13,822 nucleotides of DNA from CAZSLZ01 sp964607865 (GCA_964607865.1 CAZSLZ010000093.1:1-13822); one strand, 5' to 3'; numbered from the stretch's first letter, positions 1 through 6,098 are shown. Translations and numbers: made by a program. Notes: generated by a model from the letters alone, not told the origin.

Positions 1-571
1 TGGCGCCAGCTTTGTGAGCCAGGCGGGCAATTTTATGAATATCTGGCATAAAACCTGTTACATTGGATGCCCCGGTTACCGCCACCAGTTTTACTTTGTT
101 TTCCTTAAGTTTTTTCTCCAGATCTTCCATATCCAGGCTGCCATCAGGGTTACAACCTGCCAGAAGTGTTTTTCCCCAGCGCCTATGGGGCAGAAAATTG
201 GAATGATGTTCCATTACGGTGGAAAGGGTTATCCCGTCGACAGAAGCCATTATGTAGGAAGCCAGGTCCAGGGAATGGGTTGTGTTCATAGTGAGAATAG
301 TAGTGTTCTTTTCCCGGTCGGCTCCAAGAAAATCCAGAATTACATCTTCAACTTTATCAAACATATCGGTGGCAATCAGGGAAAGATTATGATTCCCCCG
401 GTGGATATTGGCGTAGTAATGTTCCAGAAAATCCCGGTAGGCGTTTAAAGAACGCAAGTGGGGATGAGTCGAGGCGCCATGGTCCAGGTAAATAATGGGG
501 CGTTCCTCCTGCCCCCCCATAATGGGAAATCTTTGCTGACAGATGGGAAATTGCTGGCGTATAAAATCCAT
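1..571 (-). CDS. Class V aminotransferase / cysteine desulfurase-like protein (3' end cut by window edge)
   Basis: The gene starts at ATG 571 behind GGAGG and has 190 codons without a stop before the window edge. Family signs seen: LDHGAST near residue 29, HRGNHNLS near 57 (SufS-type proteins have a similar HRG-H-LS), EHHSNFLPHR at 121-130 (the EHH-N PLP-contacting stretch) and VTGASNVTG at 165-173. The family binds pyridoxal phosphate. Cysteine desulfurases of the SufS/CsdA group take sulfur from cysteine for Fe-S clusters, but some relatives act on other amino acids. The PLP-binding lysine and the loop with the catalytic cysteine would lie beyond the window, so desulfurase activity cannot be confirmed. 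No Suf/Isc partner is visible. The gene is divergent from the proteasome-like operon. Family call confident; substrate not. Confidence 0.88.
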   Translation of the reverse strand, partial: MDFIRQQFPICQQRFPIMGGQEERPIIYLDHGASTHPHLRSLNAYRDFLEHYYANIHRGNHNLSLIATDMFDKVEDVILDFLGADREKNTTILTMNTTHSLDLASYIMASVDGITLSTVMEHHSNFLPHRRWGKTLLAGCNPDGSLDMEDLEKKLKENKVKLVAVTGASNVTGFMPDIHKIARLAHKAGA

Positions 572-648
572 AAAAAACCTCCGATGATTGATGTCGCTGT
601 TATACTAGTTGCATTACATTTCCTATTATTTGTTAAAGCTGAGAAATT

Positions 649-664
649 AACCTTCTAAAAGGTT
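649..664. repeat. Short inverted repeat in the divergent intergenic region
   Basis: A perfect 6-base inverted repeat (AACCTT, 4-base loop, AAGGTT) sits between the two divergent genes and is followed on the plus strand by TTTT. It could be an operator or a weak hairpin. There is no gene end here to terminate on the plus strand. Functional meaning is uncertain. Confidence 0.3.
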
Positions 665-723
665 TTATACAGCTTCAGAATTCCCAAATTTCTGGTTTGA
701 TACAAAATTTTTTAAGGGCAGGT

Positions 724-729
724 TATAAT
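724..729 (+). promoter_or_regulatory. Candidate -10 box for the proteasome-like operon
   Basis: A perfect TATAAT lies about 50 bases upstream of the TTG start at 781. The best -35-like hexamer, TTGATA at 697-702, is 21 bases away, longer than the usual 16-18, so the -35 is weak or missing. Placement by consensus matching only. Confidence 0.35.
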
Positions 730-765
730 AATATTTCTACGAATTACTTATGAAAGATGAAAAAC

Positions 766-772
766 AAGGAGG
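766..772 (+). promoter_or_regulatory. Ribosome binding site that sets the start of the first proteasome-like gene
   Basis: AAGGAGG lies 8 bases before TTG 781. An upstream in-frame ATG at 757 has no clear Shine-Dalgarno sequence and would place this perfect one inside the coding region. TTG 781 is therefore preferred. The choice matters because it decides which residue is the N-terminus of this Ntn-fold protein. Confidence 0.75.
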
Positions 773-780
773 AAATTACC

Positions 781-1815
781 TTGGCAACGGTTTTTTTTAT
801 GAAATTCAATAAAAACCAGGGCGCTCTGGTTTCAGATGAAATGACCTGGCATTTAAGTTTTAAATACGGTTATCGCCCCAGCCGATATGGAGATCATCTG
901 CTGGATTTGATGGGGCCCGCAGAGGCGGCAAAGAATGATTTTGCTGCAGTTTATGCCGGGCTGGGCTTTCCTTCACTTCATTTTGAAGTTGTAAGAAAAG
1001 CAAGAAAACTTATGGAAAAAGACGGCAATATTGGAAACCTGGACAGAACCAGCAGGATGGTTCAGGAGATTTATCAACAGGTTCATGGCCGCATGATTAA
1101 TGATAAGCTTCGATACCTGCTGGGTTTTGACCGTGATGAGATGAACCGGAAAAAATTCACTTACGAAGGCCAGGAGTATAAGATTAACCAGGAAGCTGTA
1201 TTGAAGGAAGCAAAAAGCATACTTAAATATCAGCAGAAGGCGGATGCTTTTCGCAGAATTTTCAATAATGAGGGTTTGGTGATGGGTTATGATAAAGCCA
1301 ATGGAATTCGGGCTTATCATATAGATCACGAGGGCAGGGGGCTGGATTTTGCCTATCCCTTCGATGCCATTGGCCCCGGAAAAGAAGTGGGTACCAAGAT
1401 TTTTGCCGAGATTAATTCCCTGATGCAACTTGAAGAAAGAAGAAAAGGGTTCGATTTCCGGGAAGGCTTGTTTCTGCTGTTGAACGCTTTTGTGGAGTCA
1501 TACAATTATAACAGCAAGGCCGGGGGTTATTTACATCTGTTTTTAATTGACGGTAAAAAAGAGGTCATTAAAGAGATGACCAGGGAAATTGTAGATCATA
1601 ATTCTTATCTTGCCGCCGAGGTTATCCAGGCATACCGATTGGGTTATATCGGCAGGGATAAGGCAATGGACTTTGTCAATGCTCTTATTATCGATAAAAA
1701 TGACTGGCAGGAAGTGGAAGCTGAACTTTTCAAGGCCAGTAAAAATGAAGCAAAATTGAAAAAACACTTGATGGGATACCGGCCCTTCGATGCCCCGTCG
1801 GCCCCCTTAGCTTAG
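781..1815 (+). CDS. Proteasome-like Ntn-fold protein, probably inactive paralog
   Basis: 344 residues from TTG 781. It aligns without gaps at the N-terminus with the product of the next gene (MKFNKNQG-LVSDE against LRFNEYSG-IIGDE) and shares its later landmarks: LVMGYDKANG-RAYHID near 166-182, the DAIGPG loop at 195-200, AGGYLHLFLIDG at 247-258, and a helical tail ending in MGYR. This order matches proteasome beta subunits (strand-GYD-strand, GSGS loop, RDxxSG, strand-DG). Catalytic residues look lost: after Met removal the N-terminus is Ala, not Thr; the Lys33 position is Arg or Ser (residues 34-35); GSG has become GPG; the Asp166 position is Asn244. Asp19 is kept. If ATG 757 were the start, cleavage of a 10-residue propeptide could expose Thr, so inactivity is likely but not proven. 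It lies 17 bases before its paralog, so the two are probably co-translated and may form a mixed ring. Role unknown. Confidence 0.75.
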   Translation: MATVFFMKFNKNQGALVSDEMTWHLSFKYGYRPSRYGDHLLDLMGPAEAAKNDFAAVYAGLGFPSLHFEVVRKARKLMEKDGNIGNLDRTSRMVQEIYQQVHGRMINDKLRYLLGFDRDEMNRKKFTYEGQEYKINQEAVLKEAKSILKYQQKADAFRRIFNNEGLVMGYDKANGIRAYHIDHEGRGLDFAYPFDAIGPGKEVGTKIFAEINSLMQLEERRKGFDFREGLFLLLNAFVESYNYNSKAGGYLHLFLIDGKKEVIKEMTREIVDHNSYLAAEVIQAYRLGYIGRDKAMDFVNALIIDKNDWQEVEAELFKASKNEAKLKKHLMGYRPFDAPSAPLA

Positions 1816-1832
1816 ATAAAGGAGAGAAATAA

Positions 1833-2891
1833 ATGACATCAATCAACGCTCTTCGTTTTAATGAATATTCAGGAATTATAATAGGTGACGAAACAATAAC
1901 CACAGTGGCTGAGATGAAAGTAAACCTGGGAGAAAAGGTCAGAAGCTGCATTCCAACTGCCATAGCCGAAAGATATGGCGTGGTGGCAGCTCTGGGGTCC
2001 ACGGGTACATGTTCTGTGGGCGATACTGTTCAGGAAATGCTGGAAAACAGGCTTCTGGAAATATACCAGGCTGAAATCGATAAGCACGGGAAACCGCTGG
2101 AAAATTTCATGAACCTGGAGCAAATCTGCAAAATCTGTTTTGATGTGGTAGTGGAAATTAAACATTCCCGTATTGGCGAAAAGGTAAAAGGAACCTACAA
2201 TTTTTCCATTCCCGAATTTATCGAGGCCAAATATGAAAGAGAGGGTAAAACCTTTGACATTAAAGATTCTGATACCATCAGAGAAGTATTGGATATGATG
2301 GTCTGGCGCCATGAAACCGAAGCCGCCGGGTTTGTGTTTTTAAATGCCGGGCTTCTGGCAGGATACGATGATGAACTGGGTTTTCAGATTTATCATTTTG
2401 ATTTTCGCGACGGATACTGGCACCGGGTACAGAACTGCTATATGGCTGAAGGCTCGGGCAGGCATTCGGTGGACCCCACCCTATACGGTTATGCGGAAAA
2501 ATGGCTTGTGGAGGAACGCCGGGGTGGAATTGACCCGGTGGAAGGCAGTATTGCCCTGATTCACGGCGTAAACTCAGCTTCCGAACATGAAATAGGCGTG
2601 GGGGGCTACTATAATATAATTCTGGTGGATGGAAAACAGAAAAGTTATAAGAAAAGGTTCCGTGAAATAAATGATGACCGATCTCTGCTTGCAAACCATA
2701 TTGTACGGGCATTGGATGAAGGTTTCCTGGCATACAGGCAGGCATATGGCCTCATAGAGGGAATTCTGTTTAAAAACCAGGCTTTCCAGGAAAGCTATGA
2801 CAAATTCTGGAAAACTGCCAAAAATCCCCATGACCTTTCACGGGTTTTGAGAGGATATAAACTTCACTCGAAAAAGTTGTTTCAGGGCTGA
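1833..2891 (+). CDS. Proteasome beta / HslV-like Ntn-hydrolase, probably active
   Basis: 352 residues, starting at ATG 1833 with GGAG 8 bases upstream. The sequence begins Met-Thr, as in HslV and Anbu, so methionine aminopeptidase would expose Thr1 directly. Features in order that match the fold: SGIIIGDE (Asp19, equivalent of Asp17), GEKVR (Lys35, 16 residues later exactly as Asp17-Lys33), VVAALGSTGTCSVGD at 50-64 (like AGSxGDAQ), LLAGYDD at 174-180, IYHFD, AEGSG at 205-209, and EIGVGGYYNIILVDG ending at 267, where Glu253 takes the Asp166 place. Classical subunits are about 200-250 residues. The extra length is an insertion of roughly 60 residues between GSTG and GYDD, plus an 85-residue helical C-terminal tail shared with the upstream paralog. 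No ATPase or unfoldase gene is in the window. It is too distant to call HslV, Anbu or PsmB. Substrate unknown. Confidence 0.8.
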   Translation: MTSINALRFNEYSGIIIGDETITTVAEMKVNLGEKVRSCIPTAIAERYGVVAALGSTGTCSVGDTVQEMLENRLLEIYQAEIDKHGKPLENFMNLEQICKICFDVVVEIKHSRIGEKVKGTYNFSIPEFIEAKYEREGKTFDIKDSDTIREVLDMMVWRHETEAAGFVFLNAGLLAGYDDELGFQIYHFDFRDGYWHRVQNCYMAEGSGRHSVDPTLYGYAEKWLVEERRGGIDPVEGSIALIHGVNSASEHEIGVGGYYNIILVDGKQKSYKKRFREINDDRSLLANHIVRALDEGFLAYRQAYGLIEGILFKNQAFQESYDKFWKTAKNPHDLSRVLRGYKLHSKKLFQG

Positions 2892-2903
2892 TATAATCAG
2901 CCC
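2885..2903. terminator. Convergent hairpin containing both stop codons
   Basis: A perfect 7-base stem (GGGCTGA, 5-base loop TATAA, TCAGCCC) contains the TGA of the plus-strand gene (2889-2891) in one arm and the TGA of the minus-strand gene (2897-2899) in the other. No T-run follows on either side, so it is at best a weak bidirectional terminator. It may simply protect the 3' ends. Confidence 0.45.
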
Positions 2904-3232
2904 AACTCCACCTTGTCAACCATGGTCTGGCAACCCTTGTAAAGTGCCATAGTACCTGCAGCCATAAGGCCTACCCCCACCAGGGGAGGTGTTGCCAGGG
3001 TCATGGTGAGCATGGCCATGCCTGCCAGCCCCAATAAATATCCTTTTTTGGCCTCCTTTTTTATGGTGGCCATTCTTTGTTTTAACATCCGGTTGGACTG
3101 CCCAACGCCGCTTTTGCCAAGCTCGACTTTATCACCAGGTATGCCGGGCTGTGATGATTCTTTTTTTGTTCCGGGTTTGCCGGGTAACCTTTTTAAAGGT
3201 ATTGAAGATAAATTGTTTGATATCTGATTCAT
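2897..3232 (-). CDS. Small two-helix membrane protein of unknown function
   Basis: 111 residues from ATG 3232, which has GGAG 8 bases upstream; a GTG three codons earlier has no such site. The first 45 residues are polar and rich in Pro, Gly and Lys. A basic stretch near 45-62 (KQRMATIKKEAKK) comes next, then two hydrophobic segments at about 63-80 and 82-97, split by TPP, likely a membrane hairpin. The hexapeptide DKVELG occurs twice, in the polar N-terminal part and at the very C-terminus. I do not recognise a family. It is convergent with the proteasome-like operon and has its own likely promoter, so shared regulation is not implied. Confidence 0.6.
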   Translation of the reverse strand: MNQISNNLSSIPLKRLPGKPGTKKESSQPGIPGDKVELGKSGVGQSNRMLKQRMATIKKEAKKGYLLGLAGMAMLTMTLATPPLVGVGLMAAGTMALYKGCQTMVDKVELG

Positions 3233-3255
3233 AACTAACACTCCAAACTTTTTCT

Positions 3256-3261
3256 ATTATA
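3256..3261 (-). promoter_or_regulatory. Candidate -10 box for the small membrane protein
   Basis: On the minus strand a perfect TATAAT lies 23 bases upstream of ATG 3232. A transcript starting about 7 bases after it would just include the GGAG site. No good -35 hexamer is seen. Confidence 0.4.
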
Positions 3262-3336
3262 ATGATAAACCAGATTAATAAAATTGTGAATAGCAAATTT
3301 GTTAAATAATTGTAAAAAAATATCTTTCATTTACTT

Positions 3337-3456
3337 TTAGTTGATAAAAAGGATGGGATGCCCACCCACCAGGGGTTTTCCATACCCACTTACCTTGCGT
3401 CTGTGAGCAACATGTTCTTTTTCATTTTCCACCCAGCTATAATGCGAACAATACAT
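3337..3456 (-). other. Doubtful small ORF in the repeat-containing gap
   Basis: ATG 3456 opens a 39-codon frame ending in TAA at 3337. The peptide has EHVAHRRKVSGYGKPLVGGH in its middle, which looks more protein-like than random AT-rich sequence. Its start is next to the palindromic repeat, and no proper ribosome binding site precedes it (only a G-run). It may be a remnant of a lost gene or mobile element, or chance. No family recognised. Confidence 0.2.
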
Positions 3457-3458
3457 TC

Positions 3459-3513
3459 CCCCATTCCAAATGGGGAGAGATCGCTACGCATCCTGTGGAT
3501 GCTCGCGATGACG
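3459..3513. repeat. REP-like palindromic element (two hairpins)
   Basis: First hairpin: CCCCATT, 3-base loop, AATGGGG (3459-3475). Second: ATCGC and GCATCC pair with GGATGC and GCGAT around a TGT loop (3480-3509), with a small internal bulge, followed by GACG. The pattern GAGATCGC...GCGATGACG resembles interspersed palindromes scattered in intergenic regions of many bacteria. Only one copy is in this window, so repetition is inferred. It fills part of the gene-poor stretch 3233-3591, where I see no convincing gene. Confidence 0.5.
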
Positions 3514-3523
3514 AATAACTTAC

Positions 3524-3553
3524 TATAAGCGCGTCATGTTATGTATATGTCAA
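3524..3553 (-). promoter_or_regulatory. Possible minus-strand promoter
   Basis: On the minus strand a perfect TTGACA (3548-3553) is followed after 18 bases by CTTATA (3524-3529). It points towards the doubtful ORF and the REP-like element. The -10 is poor, so this may be chance. Confidence 0.25.
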
Positions 3554-3591
3554 GTTATCGGCACAAATTTTTTGTCTCTTGTTTGAACCTG

Positions 3592-3949
3592 TTATTCGAC
3601 GCGGGGGGCTCCGTATTGAAGCCAGACCGATGGGGACCGGGACCCCGGGCCGCCGTTGAAGGCGAAAGTCACCGGGCGTTTTTCTGAAGCTGGCTCTTTA
3701 ATGTAACTGATAAAAAAGATTTTGGCTATGATTTCTTCGTTTTCGTCAATTAGAGGCATATAGCCGGCTATTGCCTTAAATTTTATTTCCTCTTCACCTA
3801 TTTTTATTGAATGATGGGTAATGGAAAGATCCTTCTGGGCAAACCCTTTCAATTTTATGGTCTGTTTTTTCCTCAGTATATGCCGGGTTAATAACAAAAA
3901 AATGTAATGCAAAAACAAATAAAAAGTAATAAAAGATATGTTATTTCAT
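3592..3949 (-). pseudogene. Remnant of a secreted S10-type serine carboxypeptidase
   Basis: The original start appears to be ATG 3949, with AGGAG correctly spaced before it and 16 bases after the glycosyltransferase stop. Its third codon is TAA (3941-3943). Reading on in the same frame gives a hydrophobic stretch (FYYFLFVFALHFFV) then NPAYTEEKT, a typical signal peptide and cleavage region. A shift into another frame then yields family sequence: ITHHSIKIGEEEI, a GYMPLIDENEEIIAKIFFISY stretch, and RPVTFAFNGGPGS, the oxyanion-hole motif of S10 peptidases. After it the sequence is scrambled (RSPSVWLQYGAPRVE) and stops at 3592. Such proteins are usually about 500 residues; the GESYGG serine and the Asp/His are missing. 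So it has a nonsense codon, a frameshift and a large 3' loss. A TTG at 3918 could open the second frame, but without a binding site. Confidence 0.8.
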
Positions 3950-3965
3950 TGCCTCTCCTTAAAAA

Positions 3966-4670
3966 TTATCTTGGTTTACGGTTATGCTTCTTCATCCATT
4001 GCATCAATTTCCAGATATGCTGTAAATAATTGATGATGGCCCCCTGGCTCAATTTACTTTTTCCTTTTTCTCTGTCTTTAAAAACAATGGGAAATTCTTC
4101 ATACTTTTTATAATTGCCCTTGACCTGGACTTCCAGTACAATTTTCCACCCGATGGGATCCAGTTCCACGTCTTCTATAATGTTTCTTCGAAATACACAG
4201 TAACCCGAGGTGGCGTCTTTGAGTTTTGTTACAGGCCGGGCAAATTTAATAGCGGTTTTGGAAGTAAACTCCCGGAACCAGGGCCAGTCTTTAGTGCCTC
4301 CGCCGGGCACATATCTGCTTCCTATAGCCAAGTCTATTTTTCCTTCTTCTATTTCTTCAATCATATGAGGCAGAATTTTTTCATCATGGCTTCCGTCGGC
4401 GTCCATAACTCCAAGAATATCACCCCTGGCTATTTTCCATCCGTCTATTACAGCAGAAGACAAACCTTTTTTGTCAGTACGGCGAAGAACTCTCAAAGGA
4501 AATTTTTCAGTGAGCTCCTGGCACAGGTGCCAGGTTCCGTCAGGGGAATTATCATCGACTACAATTATTTCGTATTCTTTTCGGGCAAAATGGAGGGTTT
4601 TGCTGATCCGTTCAATTACTTTCTCGATGCCTTCCCGTTCGTTATAGGTAGGTATGACTATAGAAACCAA
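3966..4670 (-). CDS. Family 2 glycosyltransferase, polyprenyl-phosphate mannose synthase (DPM1)-like
   Basis: 234 residues, starting at TTG 4670 with GGAGG 5 bases upstream. GT2/DPM1 marks: IVIPTYNE at 4-11, VVDDNSPDGT at 37-46, the metal-binding DADGSH at 90-95, AIGSRYVPGGG at 115-125, and FKDREKGKSKL at 197-207, the dolichol-phosphate mannose synthase signature with R-x-x-G-x-SK. The family moves a sugar from a nucleotide donor to a polyprenyl phosphate on the cytoplasmic face of the membrane. There is no C-terminal membrane pair, so this is the compact soluble or peripheral form, as in eukaryotic DPM1. It is 12 bases downstream of the YedF-like gene, so probably in one operon. Mannose is not certain; glucose or another sugar is possible. 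Confidence 0.88.
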   Translation of the reverse strand: MVSIVIPTYNEREGIEKVIERISKTLHFARKEYEIIVVDDNSPDGTWHLCQELTEKFPLRVLRRTDKKGLSSAVIDGWKIARGDILGVMDADGSHDEKILPHMIEEIEEGKIDLAIGSRYVPGGGTKDWPWFREFTSKTAIKFARPVTKLKDATSGYCVFRRNIIEDVELDPIGWKIVLEVQVKGNYKKYEEFPIVFKDREKGKSKLSQGAIINYLQHIWKLMQWMKKHNRKPR

Positions 4671-4682
4671 AATTACCTCCAG

Positions 4683-5147
4683 TTAAAAAGTAATTACCTT
4701 TAAAGCGCTCATCATAGTTTCGCATATTTCTTCCATACTGGCTTCAAACCCCACACTCAGTTTTTCCAGGCAACTGTATTCCTGTAATGAAGAAATGCAC
4801 GCCATGATTTTTGCGCCCTGCTCTTCTAACACGGTAAGTTTGGATATGGTTTCGTTGCTGGAGCATGCCAGTTGAACCCCGCCGTTAAGCAAGATTATCG
4901 CCTTCGGTTTTGTGTTTCCATTTATTAATGCCTGTAAAAAATGCATAAGTAATTTTTTACCCAGCATTTTTTTATCGCTTCCGATATGATCCGAGGTAAA
5001 CACTATTACCACATTTTTTACATGTGAAGAACCCCCTGTTTTTTGAGGTTGCAACTCTTCCAATTTTGAATAATCAGTTCGGATCATCCGTAAATAATAA
5101 TTAAGGTCTTTTTCCTGGAATGTAGGAGGCATTTTAGTTGTAGGCAT
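4683..5147 (-). CDS. YedF/DsrE-like protein
   Basis: 154 residues from ATG 5147 (weak AAGGGTGA site). Residues 45-154 resemble the C-terminal DsrE-like domain of YedF, a protein linked to selenium and sulfur metabolism: VVIVFTSDHIGSD at 46-58, LGKKLLMHFLQAL at 62-74, KAIILLNGGVQLAC at 82-95, LEEQGAKIMAC at 107-117 and LEKLSVGFEASMEEI at 127-141. YedF often has an N-terminal TusA/SirA domain with a Cys-Pro motif; here the first 44 residues are short, charged and lack it. In relatives the stretch near 117 holds Cys-x-x-Cys; here it is Cys-Ile-Ser-Ser with another Cys at 126, so redox or sulfur-relay chemistry is uncertain. No selenium genes are seen nearby. Confidence 0.75.
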   Translation of the reverse strand: MPTTKMPPTFQEKDLNYYLRMIRTDYSKLEELQPQKTGGSSHVKNVVIVFTSDHIGSDKKMLGKKLLMHFLQALINGNTKPKAIILLNGGVQLACSSNETISKLTVLEEQGAKIMACISSLQEYSCLEKLSVGFEASMEEICETMMSALKVITF

Positions 5148-5172
5148 TTTTTCACCCTTATTTCAGAACAAC

Positions 5173-5640
5173 TTATTGAATTGACTTTAACGCCAATAAT
5201 ACAGCTTGTTGAGGATTATCACTTAAAATCAGAGGGGCGGTCCTACCCCGGCTGTCTGCCAGTTGCCAGGTATTTAAACCAATCACCGGCCTTCCAAGTT
5301 TCAATGCAAAAGCAATTTCGGAAAGAGTCCCGAAACTGCCTTCCACCGCAATAAGTGCCTGGCATGCCCTGACTACCAGGGTGTTTCTGGCTTCTCCCAG
5401 CCCTGTGGGTATAGAATAAGTCAGGTAAGGATTCTGGCCCAGCCGGTCACCCATGGGAAGAATGCCGATAGTAGTCCCGCCGTTTTCCACAGCGCCTTTA
5501 CAGGCATATTCCATAACCCCGCCCAGGCCTCCGCATACCAGAATAACTTTTCTTCTGGCCAATTCAACTCCGGTTTCGTAAGCAAGACGCGCGGTTTCTT
5601 CGGAGCACTCTCCAGCCCCTATTACTCCAACATAAGTCAT
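5173..5640 (-). CDS. TIGR00725 / LOG-like Rossmann-fold protein (SLOG superfamily)
   Basis: 155 residues from ATG 5640. A TTG at 5655 would add five residues, and neither start has a strong binding site; family members usually begin just before the VGVIGAGEC stretch, which favours ATG. Motifs: VGVIGAGEC at 4-12, LVCGGLGGVMEYACKGA at 34-50, GLGEARN at 80-86, GSFGTLSEIAFAL at 101-113, and LGRPVIGL at 115-122. The GSFGTLSE segment corresponds to the PGGxGTxxE motif of LOG phosphoribohydrolases and related nucleotide-binding proteins. LOG enzymes release a base from a nucleoside monophosphate; for the TIGR00725 group the reaction is not settled. It sits 25 bases upstream of the YedF-like gene, probably in the same transcript. 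Confidence 0.82.
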   Translation of the reverse strand: MTYVGVIGAGECSEETARLAYETGVELARRKVILVCGGLGGVMEYACKGAVENGGTTIGILPMGDRLGQNPYLTYSIPTGLGEARNTLVVRACQALIAVEGSFGTLSEIAFALKLGRPVIGLNTWQLADSRGRTAPLILSDNPQQAVLLALKSIQ

Positions 5641-5714
5641 GACAAAATAATTCAACGAAACAGATCCGGTTCCTTCAATTCTGAATTTGGAAAAGAATAA
5701 TACTTACTGCAAAC

Positions 5715-6098
5715 CTAACTGCCGGCAGGAATGAGATTGTTTCTGATCATATCAATATCTCCGCAAAAAAGACTTCCCTTGTCTATGAAACAGCCATCTG
5801 TTCCCAGGTTCTGCGCCCGTTCCTCCAGTAATTTTGAATTAAAATAAGTCAGAATAAATCTAAAGGACCTGTTCAGAGTTTTCAACCTGAAATACAGGTC
5901 CATTCCGTCGAAAGGCTCCTGTAATGCCAGATCGGTTATTATTATGTCCAGATTTCTTTCATTATTATTGCGGATATAATCGTAAAAAACTATGGGTGTG
6001 TCAAATTCCTTGTATTCCAGAGCGCCATAAATTCTGGATAAAACGTCCGATATTTTTTCTCTGTCCTCTTTGTTTTTATCAATGATAAACAGATTCAT
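5715..6098 (-). CDS. Stand-alone response regulator receiver domain
   Basis: 127 residues from ATG 6098, with AGGAG correctly spaced. It is only a receiver domain: LFIIDKNKED at 3-12, IIITDLAL at 52-59 with Asp56 as likely phospho-acceptor, ILTY with Thr84, and FIDKG with Lys107. The acidic pair usually found at the N-terminus (DD) is Asp7-Lys8, with more acidic residues at 11-12, so metal binding may be weakened. No output domain and no histidine kinase are in the window. It may work as a single-domain CheY/Spo0F-like relay or have lost phosphorylation. It is the first gene of the minus-strand run. Confidence 0.85.
   Translation of the reverse strand: MNLFIIDKNKEDREKISDVLSRIYGALEYKEFDTPIVFYDYIRNNNERNLDIIITDLALQEPFDGMDLYFRLKTLNRSFRFILTYFNSKLLEERAQNLGTDGCFIDKGSLFCGDIDMIRNNLIPAGS

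Noticed and set aside
14..448. Plus-strand ORF of 144 codons at the left end
   Set aside because: It is antisense to the class V aminotransferase, which has clear family motifs and a GGAGG start.
973..1428. Minus-strand ORF of 151 codons
   Set aside because: Shadow of the first proteasome-like gene; no family features and no ribosome binding site.
2278..2745. Minus-strand ORF of 155 codons
   Set aside because: Antisense to the second proteasome-like gene; composition rich in Pro, His and Ser, typical of a shadow frame.
5719..5728. Perfect 10-base palindrome CTGCCGGCAG
   Set aside because: It lies inside the coding end of the receiver gene, has no loop or T-run, and is easily explained by chance.
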